Origin: Flavobacterium sp. I3-2
GTDB lineage: Bacteria; Bacteroidota; Bacteroidia; Flavobacteriales; Flavobacteriaceae
Reading direction: 5' to 3'
Length of the DNA: 64,000 nt
Assembly (NCBI RefSeq): GCF_013389595.1
Contig: NZ_CP058306.1
Span: 1,860,001-1,924,000 of the forward strand
Shown piece by piece: positions 50,882 to 59,232 of the stretch. The notes below the pieces were generated by a model that searched no databases, was not told the DNA's origin, and saw only the letters and a list, made by a program, of their open reading frames with translations. The translations under genes and the position numbers were made by a program. How positions within the stretch are numbered: position 1 is the stretch's first letter; the number at the start of each line of letters is the position of its first letter.

Positions 50882-51301
50882 ATGAAAAAAATATTGAAGA
50901 ATGTTTTTAGCTATATAATATTAATATTTGTAATATCTTCTTGTCAAAATAGAGAGAGACAAGATAAAGGCTATTTATCAGGGATATACACATATGAACT
51001 TCGAACTGGATTGTTCCAAAAGCTTGAAATAAATAAAGATTATACTTTTAAACAGACTTTATATTCTGAAAGAGATGGAGATATTTTATATGAAAATTAT
51101 GGAAAAATGTATGTTGACGGAATTAAAATTAAATTACAAAATTGGCTTGAATGTTATGAGGATGGAGTAGATGAAAATATATTCATTACTGAACCATATA
51201 TAATTTATAGAAGTGGTGGGAGTTGGTATAAAGAGAAAGATAATGAAATGGTTCACCTTATTTTAGCTGAACAAACAAATTATATTTTTAAAAAGGAATA
51301 A
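50882..51301 (+). CDS. Small lipoprotein of unknown function
   Basis: A 139-residue lipoprotein: MKKILKNVFSYIILIFVISSC (lipobox Cys21). The mature part opens GYLSGIYTYELRTGLFQKLEI and continues in beta-strand-like stretches with DYTFKQTLYSERDGDILYENYGKMYVDG, a pattern seen in small single-domain lipocalin-like or calycin-like lipoproteins, but I cannot assign a family. A single gene, terminator downstream at 51388. Confidence 0.65.
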   Translation: MKKILKNVFSYIILIFVISSCQNRERQDKGYLSGIYTYELRTGLFQKLEINKDYTFKQTLYSERDGDILYENYGKMYVDGIKIKLQNWLECYEDGVDENIFITEPYIIYRSGGSWYKEKDNEMVHLILAEQTNYIFKKE

Positions 51302-51387
51302 AGAGGTAACATATCAAAAGTGATGTTTTCGCTGTAAGCCTTCTTACTACTACATTAAGTAGCATATGTAAACCAATTAAACAAAGC

Positions 51388-51420
51388 GAGCTGACCGTAA
51401 AAAAGTCAGCTCCTTTTTTA
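51388..51420 (+). terminator. Intrinsic terminator
   Basis: GAGCTGAC pairs with GTCAGCTC around a 9-nt loop, followed by CT7. It lies 87 bp past the lipoprotein stop. Confidence 0.85.
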
Positions 51421-51515
51421 TAAAACACTTTACTGATATTGCACTTAAATAGCTTTAACTTTTGAGAAAAACGAAATAAGTCTTTATCTATTTCACTTAC
51501 TAATATTTGAAAATT

Positions 51516-52355
51516 TTATTGCTTATAACTCAAAACCATTGCAGAAGAAACTTTACCATATTTCTCCCAAGTATTTTGACTTCCGAATTTATAATAATGC
51601 GTTGAACCTAACGAAGGAAATATCACAGGCAAATTTAGAGTGTTGCCGTCGTTTGAATGTTTTATCCATTGAACGGAAACAATAACATCTTCTTCAACGA
51701 TGATGTTATAATCTTCTAAAATAATATTTATCCAACCAACATAATCTTTAGTTGTTGAAATGTAAATGTTTTCAGTGTTTAATAATTGGTTTGGTTTGTT
51801 ACTTTTTATAGAATAGATGTTGATTTTAAATTGATTAAATTCAAAATTATTTTCTTTAATATAAAATTTAAATTCCGTTAATAAACTTGGTTTTTTAGAA
51901 CCTAAATCAAATCTTCTGCCGATTTCAGTTCCTAAATTTAAATTTGCCATTTTAGAATTTGCAAAAATCACGTGATTTTTTGTATCCGTTTTGGTTTTAC
52001 CTTCAGTATGTAATTTTAAATTTCCAGTTAAAAGTTTTAACTCTTCAAGAATAGTTACTTCTTCCGCTAATTTAATTTCTAGGTTTAGATTTTGAGTAAT
52101 ATTTTTAAAAAACAAATCTTTTGTTTTAAAACCTAAAGATGAAATTCTTAAGGTATCATTTGGATTATAATTTTGTATTTCGAAAGAAAAATTTCCGTTT
52201 GAATCTGAAACGGTTCCAAAAGAACTGCTTGCAATTCCAATATTTGCATATGCAATCGGATTGTTAAGTGAATCTGTAATTATTCCAGTAATTTTTTGTT
52301 GAGAAAAAGCACTGAAACAACTTAGGAACGCAAAAAAAATAAATTTATTTATCAT
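51516..52355 (-). CDS. CarboxypepD_reg-like domain protein
   Basis: A 279-residue exported protein: signal peptide (FIFFAFLSCFSAFSQ), then a carboxypeptidase-regulatory-like domain at residues 20-95 (ITGIITDSLNNPIAYANIGI, GTVSDSNGNFSFEI, DTLRISSLGFKTK), as found at the N-terminus of many SusC/TonB-dependent receptors of Bacteroidota. Here no plug or barrel follows. The rest (about 100-279) is an unassigned beta-rich domain with KPSLLTEFKFYIKE. Single gene. Confidence 0.85.
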   Translation of the reverse strand: MINKFIFFAFLSCFSAFSQQKITGIITDSLNNPIAYANIGIASSSFGTVSDSNGNFSFEIQNYNPNDTLRISSLGFKTKDLFFKNITQNLNLEIKLAEEVTILEELKLLTGNLKLHTEGKTKTDTKNHVIFANSKMANLNLGTEIGRRFDLGSKKPSLLTEFKFYIKENNFEFNQFKINIYSIKSNKPNQLLNTENIYISTTKDYVGWINIILEDYNIIVEEDVIVSVQWIKHSNDGNTLNLPVIFPSLGSTHYYKFGSQNTWEKYGKVSSAMVLSYKQ

Positions 52356-52470
52356 ATATAAGTGAGTTGGTTTTATACTATGTAAATGAAAAAATCTGTT
52401 TTATTATTGTGTTAAGGTTATTTTTCTTATAATTCGTTCTCAAATACAGAGCTTATAAAATTCAAAACTT

Positions 52471-52478
52471 TATCTTTG
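52471..52478 (+). promoter_or_regulatory. -7 box of the exonuclease gene
   Basis: TATCTTTG (TAnnTTTG), 21 nt upstream of the ATG at 52499. Confidence 0.55.
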
Positions 52479-52498
52479 TATAGATAACAACAAAAATT

Positions 52499-53272
52499 AT
52501 GGAGTTAAAACTAAATAGACCGATTTGTTTTTTCGATTTAGAAACAACAGGAATCGATGTTGCCCGAGACCGAATTGTAGAAATAGCTATATTAAAAGTA
52601 TATCCGAACGGAAATAAAGAAAGTAAAACGTGGTTGGTAAATCCAACGATTTCAATTCCACCGCAATCGACCGCTGTTCATGGAATCACAAACGAAAAAG
52701 TAGCAAACGAACCAACGTTCAAAGAATTGGCTTCTCAGATACATAATATGATTAAAGATTCGGATTTGGCAGGTTTTAATTCAGACCGTTTTGACATTCC
52801 GTTATTAGCTGAAGAATTACTTCGTGCTGAGGTTGATTTTGATATGAAAAATCGTGTTTCGGTTGATGTACAAACCATTTTTCACAAAAAAGAAGAACGT
52901 ACATTGAGCGCAGCTTATCGTTTTTATTGTAACGAAACCTTAGAAAATGCACACAGTGCAATGGCAGATACAACAGCGACTTACGAAATTTTAAAGGCGC
53001 AATTAGACCGTTACGATGATTTAGAAAACAACATGAATACGTTGGCTGAATTTACCACTCGTAAAAAATCGGTTGACTTTGCGGGTTTTATCGCTTTGAA
53101 CGAAGATGGCAAAGAAATCTTTACTTTCGGAAAACATAAAGGTGCTTTGGTTGACGATGTTTTAGAACGTGAACCTGGTTATTTTGGATGGATTCAGAAT
53201 GCCGATTTTCCGTTGTATACTAAAAAAGTACTTACGGCAATTAAACTACGAAAATTAACTACGAAATTCTAA
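52499..53272 (+). CDS. DEDDh 3'-5' exonuclease (DnaQ-like) with DUF3820-like tail
   Basis: A 257-residue exonuclease. Exo I CFFDLETTGIDVARDRIVEIA (Asp13/Glu15), HGITNEKV, Exo II LAGFNSDRFDIPLLAEE, Exo III His/Asp in HSAMADTTATYEIL (about 157-170). The C-terminal 60 residues (FTFGKHKGALVDDVL, EPGYFGWIQNADFP) match the DUF3820-like module seen in related exonucleases. Likely a polymerase-proofreading or general repair exonuclease rather than the polymerase III epsilon subunit. A Flavo-1-like RNA candidate follows immediately after its stop. Confidence 0.9.
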   Translation: MELKLNRPICFFDLETTGIDVARDRIVEIAILKVYPNGNKESKTWLVNPTISIPPQSTAVHGITNEKVANEPTFKELASQIHNMIKDSDLAGFNSDRFDIPLLAEELLRAEVDFDMKNRVSVDVQTIFHKKEERTLSAAYRFYCNETLENAHSAMADTTATYEILKAQLDRYDDLENNMNTLAEFTTRKKSVDFAGFIALNEDGKEIFTFGKHKGALVDDVLEREPGYFGWIQNADFPLYTKKVLTAIKLRKLTTKF

Positions 53273-53273
53273 T

Positions 53274-53350
53274 CTAGCCCTGATTGAAGCGGTGTCCTTT
53301 TAAAATTTTATATTTTAAAAGATTTAGCGCAAAGCAGGAAAAAGCTTCAT
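53274..53350 (+). ncRNA. Flavo-1-like structured RNA candidate
   Basis: Right after the exonuclease stop the sequence reads CTAGCCCTGATTGAAGCGG, then TGTCC, a hairpin with a 10-bp stem (CTTTTAAAAT/ATTTTAAAAG) and loop TTATA, then TTAGCGCAAAGCAGGAAAAAG and CTTC. I recall this AGCCCTGA...GAAGCGG...TCC-hairpin-AGCG...AGCAGGA pattern as a widespread intergenic RNA of flavobacteria, and I believe it is the Flavo-1 motif. CCTG(53279-53282)/CAGG(53335-53338) and GAAGC(53286-53290)/GCTTC(53344-53348) cross each other, as in a pseudoknot. Confidence 0.6.
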
Positions 53351-53356
53351 ATAAAG

Positions 53357-53968
53357 ATGAAAATTATTTGTATTGGAAGAAATTATTCAGACCATGTTAA
53401 TGAATTGAATAATGAAAGACCTGAAGAACCGGTGGTTTTTATGAAACCCGATTCGTCTATTTTATTAAAAACGTTTCCGTTTGTGATTCCCGAATTTACT
53501 CAAGAAGTACATCACGAAGTTGAATTGGTTGTGAAAATTAATAAAGTAGGAAAATACATCAGTCCGAAATTTGCACATAAATATTACGACCAAATTGGTT
53601 TGGGAATCGATTTTACAGCGCGTGATTTACAAGCAAAATTAAAAGCCAAAGGTTTGCCTTGGGAAATAGCTAAAAGCTTTGACGGTGCTACCGTTGTTGG
53701 TGAATTTATGGATAAGAATGCTTTTGCAGATTTAAACGACATTTCGTTTTCATTAACTAAAAACGGTGAAGTGGTTCAGGCTGGAAATTCTAAAGACATG
53801 ATGTGGAAAATAGATGAGTTAATTGCTTATGTTTCTCAATTTTTTACATTAAAAATCGGCGATTTAATTTATACAGGTACTCCGGCCGGGGTTTCTAAAA
53901 TTGCATCGGGCGATGTTTTAGAAGGTTTTATTGGTGATGAAAAAATGTTTGGCGTAAATGTTTTGTAA
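53357..53968 (+). CDS. Fumarylacetoacetate hydrolase family protein
   Basis: A 203-residue FAH-fold enzyme (acylpyruvase type, like FAHD1). Metal ligands are in place: Glu in HHEVELVVKI (residues 52/54 region) and Asp in GLGIDFTARDLQ. Active-site FMKPDSSI and GTPAGVSKI are also present, and the signature IGRNYSDHVNEL opens the protein. Probably cleaves or decarboxylates acylpyruvates or oxaloacetate. Its stop shares one base with the next start (TAATG), and cinA follows, so the three genes form one operon. Confidence 0.9.
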   Translation: MKIICIGRNYSDHVNELNNERPEEPVVFMKPDSSILLKTFPFVIPEFTQEVHHEVELVVKINKVGKYISPKFAHKYYDQIGLGIDFTARDLQAKLKAKGLPWEIAKSFDGATVVGEFMDKNAFADLNDISFSLTKNGEVVQAGNSKDMMWKIDELIAYVSQFFTLKIGDLIYTGTPAGVSKIASGDVLEGFIGDEKMFGVNVL

Positions 53969-54327
53969 TGGCGTTGTATTATAACATTACTAAATTAAAC
54001 GAGCAAAAAGGAAACGATGCTATTGAAATTAAAAATTCGGTAGTAGAATTTGTTGTTTTGGCAGAAACGAAACTGTTGAAATTAGAGAAAGCCATATCCA
54101 AAAAAAAGTACGATAAGGTTATCAAACATGTTTCTAAATTAAATAAATTTTTGGTTCTTTTTGAAATTGATGAATGCGTGGAATATGCGGAAGGTCTTTT
54201 GATGTGGGCAGATAATCAAGGTTCGAAAAAATCGATTGAAGAAGTTTTTAAAGTGTACAAAGTACGTATTGAAAAAGCTTTGAAAGAAATGCGAAAAGAT
54301 TTTAAAATTGTTTTACCTATAATGTAA
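53968..54327 (+). CDS. Small helical protein, possibly Hpt-like
   Basis: A 119-residue all-helical protein rich in Lys/Glu. The second helical region KYDKVIKHVSKLNKFLVLFEID recalls an Hpt domain around its phospho-His, but the AHxLKG motif is changed to KHVSKLNK, so phosphotransfer is doubtful. It is locked between two genes by a TAATG overlap upstream and a 0-bp gap to cinA downstream, which argues that it is a real translated gene. Confidence 0.7.
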   Translation: MALYYNITKLNEQKGNDAIEIKNSVVEFVVLAETKLLKLEKAISKKKYDKVIKHVSKLNKFLVLFEIDECVEYAEGLLMWADNQGSKKSIEEVFKVYKVRIEKALKEMRKDFKIVLPIM

Positions 54328-55581
54328 ATGAAAGCAGCAATTGTTACTATTGGCGATGAAATTTTAATTGGTCAGATTGTAGATACCAACTCGGCATTTA
54401 TTGCAAAAGCTTTAGATGAAGTTGGTTTTAAAATTATTGAATCGGTTTCGATTTCTGACACCGAACATGCGATTTCCGAAACTATGTTACGTTTTCAGAA
54501 TCAAGTAGATTTGGTTGTGATGACTGGTGGTTTAGGACCTACAAAAGACGATGTCACCAAGAAAACATTTTGCTCTTATTTCAACGATGTTTTGATTTCA
54601 GATGACGAAGTTCTAAAACACGTAACCATTTTAATTGAAGATTTTTACAAACGTAAAATCACACAAATGAATAAAGACCAAGCTTTGGTACCATCTCAAG
54701 CAACCGTTTTATTCAATAAAGTTGGAACTGCACCGGGCATGTTAATGCAAAAAGAGCAAACGTATTTTGTTTCGCTCCCTGGAGTTCCGTACGAAATGAA
54801 GTATTTGGTTTCAGAAGTTTTGATTCCGTATGTTTCAAACATATTTACTCCTTATTATAATGTGCATCAAACGATAATCACACATGGAGTTGGTGAAAGT
54901 TTACTTGCAGAACGCATTACCGAATGGGAAAATAATTTACCTGAATTTATTTCCTTAGCTTATTTACCAAGTCCGCGAATGGTTAAGTTGCGTTTGTCGA
55001 CTTCGGGTTACGATAAGTTGCTTTTAGAAAGTGCCATTCAAGAACAAGTAAATAAATTAAAACCTTTAATTACCGATTGTTTAATTGGTTTAAATGAAAA
55101 TGAAACGATTTTTAAAGTGGTTTCTGATTTATTAAAGCAGCATGATTTAACGATTGCTTGCGCTGAAAGTTGTACAGGTGGACAAATTGCAAAACTGCTG
55201 AATGAAATTCCTGGAGCTTCTGCTTATTTTAATGGTGGAGTTGTAACTTATGCAACGCAATCAAAGATTGACGTTTTAGGAGTTTCTAAAATTTTGATTG
55301 ATGAATATTCTGTAGTTAGCGAACAGGTTGCCTTAGCAATGGCTTTAGGCGCGCAACGTTTGTTTAAAACGAATATGGCTATTGCAACTACCGGAAATGC
55401 TGGTCCGTCTAAAGGAGATGCTGATGTTGAAGTTGGAACAGTTTGTATGGCCATTGTGTCTAAATTCGGAAATAAAACATTTACTTTTAATTTCGGACAA
55501 CCTCGTGAAAAGGTTGTAGATTCTGCGGTTAATAAAGCTTTCGAAATTGTTCGAGAAGAAATTATTAAAAACATTTCCTGA
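54328..55581 (+). CDS. cinA: CinA: NMN deamidase / competence-damage protein
   Basis: A 417-residue two-domain protein. The N-terminal COG1058/MoCF-like domain (1-170) opens [19 protein letters not shown] and holds [15 protein letters not shown]. The C-terminal CinA/PncC domain (about 255-417) has [17 protein letters not shown] with the catalytic Ser, [15 protein letters not shown] and GNAGPSKGD. It recycles NMN to NaMN in pyridine nucleotide salvage. The final K of the N-terminal GTAPGML active region is intact. Third gene of the FAH-Hpt-like-cinA operon; it starts directly after the preceding stop. Confidence 0.95.
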   Translation: MKAAIVTIGDEILIGQIVDTNSAFIAKALDEVGFKIIESVSISDTEHAISETMLRFQNQVDLVVMTGGLGPTKDDVTKKTFCSYFNDVLISDDEVLKHVTILIEDFYKRKITQMNKDQALVPSQATVLFNKVGTAPGMLMQKEQTYFVSLPGVPYEMKYLVSEVLIPYVSNIFTPYYNVHQTIITHGVGESLLAERITEWENNLPEFISLAYLPSPRMVKLRLSTSGYDKLLLESAIQEQVNKLKPLITDCLIGLNENETIFKVVSDLLKQHDLTIACAESCTGGQIAKLLNEIPGASAYFNGGVVTYATQSKIDVLGVSKILIDEYSVVSEQVALAMALGAQRLFKTNMAIATTGNAGPSKGDADVEVGTVCMAIVSKFGNKTFTFNFGQPREKVVDSAVNKAFEIVREEIIKNIS

Positions 55582-55585
55582 AAAG

Positions 55586-55617
55586 TTTGTATAACATTTT
55601 TCTTTTTCGTTATTTTG
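55586..55617 (+). promoter_or_regulatory. Probable promoter of the rpmB operon
   Basis: TTTG (55586-55589), a 21-nt spacer and TATTTTG (55611-55617) resemble the Bacteroidota -33/-7 pair, with one base missing in the -7 box. Forty nt upstream of rpmB. Confidence 0.45.
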
Positions 55618-55655
55618 CACTCACATTTTGAATAACAAAATAAAAGTAAGAAATA

Positions 55656-55892
55656 ATGTCAAGAGTTTGTCAAATCACAGGTAAGAGAGCGATGGTTGGA
55701 AACAACGTATCTCACGCAATGAACAAAACTAAGAGAAAGTTTTCTGTAAACTTAGTTAAAAAACGTTTCTACATCGTAGAAGAGGACAGATGGGTAACTT
55801 TAAAATTATCTACATCTGCATTAAAAACTATTAACAAGAACGGTATTGCTGCTGTATTGAAAGATGCAAAAGCAAAAGGATTAATGAAATAA
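55656..55892 (+). CDS. rpmB: Ribosomal protein bL28
   Basis: Large-subunit protein, 78 residues: [20 protein letters not shown] at the N-terminus and [19 protein letters not shown]. The zinc Cys pairs found in some L28 are reduced to one Cys, the Zn-free form. First gene of rpmB-rpmG-DUF4295. Confidence 0.97.
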   Translation: MSRVCQITGKRAMVGNNVSHAMNKTKRKFSVNLVKKRFYIVEEDRWVTLKLSTSALKTINKNGIAAVLKDAKAKGLMK

Positions 55893-55919
55893 TTCCGATA
55901 CCTTTAAAAATATATTAAG

Positions 55920-56102
55920 ATGGCAAAAAAAGGAAACAGAATCCAGGTTATTTTAGAATGTACTGAGCACAAAGGGACTGGTTTACCAGGAACATCTCGT
56001 TACATCACTACAAAAAATAAAAAAAATACTCCAGATAGATTAGAGATTAAAAAATTCAATCCAATCTTAAAAAGAGTTACAGTTCATAAAGAAATTAAAT
56101 AA
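55920..56102 (+). CDS. rpmG: Ribosomal protein bL33
   Basis: Large-subunit protein, 60 residues: [42 protein letters not shown]. Only one Cys remains (ECTEH), so it is the zinc-independent type. Twenty-seven bp after rpmB and 11 bp before the DUF4295 gene. Confidence 0.97.
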   Translation: MAKKGNRIQVILECTEHKGTGLPGTSRYITTKNKKNTPDRLEIKKFNPILKRVTVHKEIK

Positions 56103-56113
56103 TTTAGTTAGTC

Positions 56114-56266
56114 ATGGCAAAGAAAACCGTAGCAACATTACAAGGAGCTTCTAAGAAGTTAACCAAAGCTATTAAAATGGTTAAATCTCCAAAAACTGGA
56201 GCTTATACTTTCGTTGAGTCAGTTATGGCTCCTGAATTAGTAGCAGATTTCTTAAAAAAGAAATAA
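56114..56266 (+). CDS. DUF4295 protein, Bacteroidota ribosomal protein bL38
   Basis: A 50-residue basic protein, MAKKTVATLQGASKKLTKAI to APELVADFLKKK, of the DUF4295 family, found only in Bacteroidota and always after rpmG. From memory, the Flavobacterium johnsoniae ribosome structure identified this family as a large-subunit protein named bL38. The gene position, small size and high Lys content here fit that. Easily missed because of its length. Confidence 0.9.
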   Translation: MAKKTVATLQGASKKLTKAIKMVKSPKTGAYTFVESVMAPELVADFLKKK

Positions 56267-56283
56267 TCTATATTTAGATATAT

Positions 56284-56315
56284 AAAAAACCATCGATTTT
56301 CGATGGTTTTTTTTT
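56284..56315 (+). terminator. Terminator of the rpmB-rpmG-DUF4295 operon
   Basis: AAAACCATCGA/TCGATGGTTTT with a short TTT loop, followed by T9. Confidence 0.9.
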
Positions 56316-56350
56316 GTTTCAAATTTTCTTATATCAAACATTGAAAATTA

Positions 56351-56386
56351 AAAAAGGTCGTGAATTTTAATTCACGACCTTTTTAT
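56351..56386 (-). terminator. Terminator of pepT
   Basis: A 16-bp perfect stem (AAAAAGGTCGTGAATT with AATTCACGACCTTTTT) with a minimal loop, 16 bp past the pepT stop. Confidence 0.88.
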
Positions 56387-56401
56387 TTAAATAGAAATAT
56401 C

Positions 56402-57655
56402 TTATTTTTCTTGTTCTGCTCTTTGAGTTGTTAATTCAGCAATACGAACAATTACTTCTGTAGCTTTTACTAAACTTTCAACCGGAACATATTCGTATTT
56501 TCCGTGGAAATTATGTCCTCCTGCAAAAATATTCGGACAAGGTAATCCCATGTATGAAAGTTGAGAACCGTCTGTACCGCCACGAATTGCTTTGATTAAA
56601 GGTTTGATGCCTAAATCTTTCATTGCTTGTTCTGCAATATGTACAATGTGCATAACTGGTTGAACTTTTTCTTTCATGTTGAAATATTGGTCGTTGATTT
56701 CGGCAACAACAATATCTTCTCCGAATTTAGAAGCGTATTTTTTGTTGAATTTCTTAACCATTTTTTCAATTAATTTTTTGCGTTCTTTGTAAATTTTCAT
56801 ACTGTGGTCGCGGATGATTAATTGAACTTCTGTTTCTTCGATAGAACCTTGAATATGATTTACGTGGAAGAAACCTTCGTAACCTGTTGTTTTTTCTGGA
56901 ACTTCTTTTTTAGGTAATTTACTGATGAATTTGTTAGCAAGTAACATCGAATTTATCATTTTACCTTTTGCATAACCTGGGTGAACGCTTTTACCTTTGA
57001 AAAGTAATTTAACTCCAGCTGCATTAAAGTTTTCGTATTCTAATTCTCCAATCTGACTACCATCCATCGTATATGCGTAATCAGCTCCAAATTTAGCTAC
57101 ATCGAATTTATGTGCGCCACGTCCAATTTCTTCATCAGGTGTAAATCCGATTCTGATTTTTCCGTGTTTGATTTCTGGATTTTTAATTAAATGCTCCATT
57201 GCCGAAACAATTTCTGTAATACCAGCTTTATCATCAGCACCTAAAAGTGTTGTTCCGTCTGTAGTGATTAATGTTTGACCTTTGTATAATAATAAATCTT
57301 CGAAATATGATGGCGATAAAACAATGTTTAAATCTTTATTTAAAACGATATCTTTTCCGTCGTAATTTTCTACGATTTGCGGTTTTACATTTGCTCCTGT
57401 AAAATCTGGACTTGTATCAAAGTGAGCGATGAATCCAATAGTCGGAACTTCAAAATCAACATTACTTGGAACAGTTGCCATAATGTAAGCGTTGTCGTCA
57501 ATGGTTACGTCTTCTAAACCAATTTGTTTTAATTCTTCAACGATTTGATTTGCTAAATCCCATTGTTTTGCTGTACTAGGTGTAGTTTCAGAATTTGGGT
57601 CTGATTCGGTATCAACCGTTACGTAGCTGATGAAACGATTTATGATGTGTTGCAT
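56402..57655 (-). CDS. pepT: Peptidase T (tripeptidase)
   Basis: An M20B zinc aminotripeptidase, 417 residues. Zinc ligands: His in [13 protein letters not shown], bridging Asp in [11 protein letters not shown], Glu pair in [14 protein letters not shown], Asp in [14 protein letters not shown] and the final His in [13 protein letters not shown]. The N-terminal [18 protein letters not shown] block ([15 protein letters not shown]) matches PepT. Cytosolic, releases N-terminal residues from tripeptides. Single gene with a strong terminator. Confidence 0.97.
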   Translation of the reverse strand: MQHIINRFISYVTVDTESDPNSETTPSTAKQWDLANQIVEELKQIGLEDVTIDDNAYIMATVPSNVDFEVPTIGFIAHFDTSPDFTGANVKPQIVENYDGKDIVLNKDLNIVLSPSYFEDLLLYKGQTLITTDGTTLLGADDKAGITEIVSAMEHLIKNPEIKHGKIRIGFTPDEEIGRGAHKFDVAKFGADYAYTMDGSQIGELEYENFNAAGVKLLFKGKSVHPGYAKGKMINSMLLANKFISKLPKKEVPEKTTGYEGFFHVNHIQGSIEETEVQLIIRDHSMKIYKERKKLIEKMVKKFNKKYASKFGEDIVVAEINDQYFNMKEKVQPVMHIVHIAEQAMKDLGIKPLIKAIRGGTDGSQLSYMGLPCPNIFAGGHNFHGKYEYVPVESLVKATEVIVRIAELTTQRAEQEK

Positions 57656-57852
57656 AATTTATTGTTTAATTGAAATACAAATTTAGCAAATTATCATTTT
57701 ATAAGTGTTTAAAATCCTATTAAATATTAAAAGTTTACTGTTTGGTTAAAATGTTAAATGATTTTATATTTTATATTTATTGTTTGTAATAATTAGGGTA
57801 TTTCATATTATTTTTTAATTTTTGTTTCTTATTAATTTTTTAATCAATATTA

Positions 57853-59163
57853 ATGCAAAATAAAAATACATTCGTAATCCTTACACTTGGATTTGCTTTG
57901 TTTGCTATGTTTTTTGGAGCTGGGAATTTAATATTACCTCCTTATATCGGTTTGTTAGCAAAAGATAATTGGTTTGAAGCTATTTTGGGTTTTGCAGCTT
58001 CGGGTATAATTGCTCCGTTTCTTGGTATTATCGCAGTTTTAAAATCGGGCGATTCATTTACTGATTTAGGTAAACGCGTAAATTTAAAAATGGCATTAGT
58101 ACTTGCAACAATTATCATGTTATGTATTGGTCCATTGGTTGCCATTCCCAGAACTGGAGCTACAACTTACGAAGTTGGAATTCTACCTTTAATACCCAAT
58201 GCTTCTGCAATTTGGTCGTCTGTTATTTTCTTTGCAATTGTTTTGGTTTTGTCTATTTCACCTTCCAAAATTGTCGATATTATTGGTTCGTATTTGACGC
58301 CATTACTTTTAATTCTTTTAACTATTTTGGTTTTAGTCGGAATTTTTAATCCTCAAATTTTACCAAAGGCAACCGAAATTTCAAGTTCAACAGATTTTGC
58401 GATGGCATTTCAAGAAGGATATCAAACCATGGATGTTTTGGCTTCTGTTATTTTTGCCGGAATTATTATTTCTGCTGCCAAGCAAAAAGGGTTCGTAAAT
58501 TTAAAAGACCGAACAAATGTTGTTTTAAAATCGGGAATTTTAGCCATGGGATGTTTGTTGTTTATTTACGGCGGATTGATTTATCTTGGTGCTACAACCG
58601 ATTATGAGTTTTCAGAATCGTCATCAAGAACCCAGTTGTTACTTCATATATCTAATTCCATTTTAGGTTCATACGGAACATTAGCAATCAGTATTTCTAT
58701 GGCATTAGCTTGTTTAACTACAGCTATTGCTTTGACTTGCGCGGTAGGAACTTTCTTTGCTGAATTGACAAATAATAAATTAGGATATACCGAAGGTGTT
58801 ATTTTATGTACTTTGATTTCAGCTTTGTTTTCTATTAATTCTGTAGATGATATTATAGCTTACGCAGGTTCGATTTTAGGATTTGTTTATCCGATTACAT
58901 TTGCATTGGTTATTTACGTGGTTTTATTCGGAAATAAAGTCACACAAAAAATGCCTTATGTTGTTGCTTTGTTAATTACGACGTTTATTTCTGCTTTTAG
59001 AGTTTTGGAACATTTTAATATTGGAGCTGAAAAAATCAGATATTATAAAGATTTTTTACCTTTAGGAAATCATAATCTAGAATGGGTAATTCCTTCGTTT
59101 ATCGGATTTGTGATAACCTACTTGGTAACAAAAGCTTCTAAGAAGAATTTAGTTACTACTTAG
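57853..59163 (+). CDS. brnQ: Branched-chain amino acid carrier BrnQ
   Basis: A 436-residue Na+-coupled Leu/Ile/Val transporter with about 12 transmembrane helices. The start FALFAMFFGAGNLILPPYIG is the family signature, followed by IGPLVAIPRTGATTYEVGI and the later GYQTMDVLASVIFAGII. It is divergent from pepT across about 200 bp of A/T-rich sequence, and 69 bp upstream of kynU, so the two may be cotranscribed: import of amino acids and their breakdown. Confidence 0.95.
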   Translation: MQNKNTFVILTLGFALFAMFFGAGNLILPPYIGLLAKDNWFEAILGFAASGIIAPFLGIIAVLKSGDSFTDLGKRVNLKMALVLATIIMLCIGPLVAIPRTGATTYEVGILPLIPNASAIWSSVIFFAIVLVLSISPSKIVDIIGSYLTPLLLILLTILVLVGIFNPQILPKATEISSSTDFAMAFQEGYQTMDVLASVIFAGIIISAAKQKGFVNLKDRTNVVLKSGILAMGCLLFIYGGLIYLGATTDYEFSESSSRTQLLLHISNSILGSYGTLAISISMALACLTTAIALTCAVGTFFAELTNNKLGYTEGVILCTLISALFSINSVDDIIAYAGSILGFVYPITFALVIYVVLFGNKVTQKMPYVVALLITTFISAFRVLEHFNIGAEKIRYYKDFLPLGNHNLEWVIPSFIGFVITYLVTKASKKNLVTT

Positions 59164-59232
59164 AAATAAAATCAAACTTTACTTGAAACTTTTAAATGGT
59201 TTAGTAAATTTACAAAAACTAAATACTATTAA

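Noticed and set aside
53968..54327. A functional phosphorelay Hpt protein
   Set aside because: The conserved AHxLKG around the phospho-His is not kept (KHVSKLNK), and no histidine kinase or response regulator is nearby.
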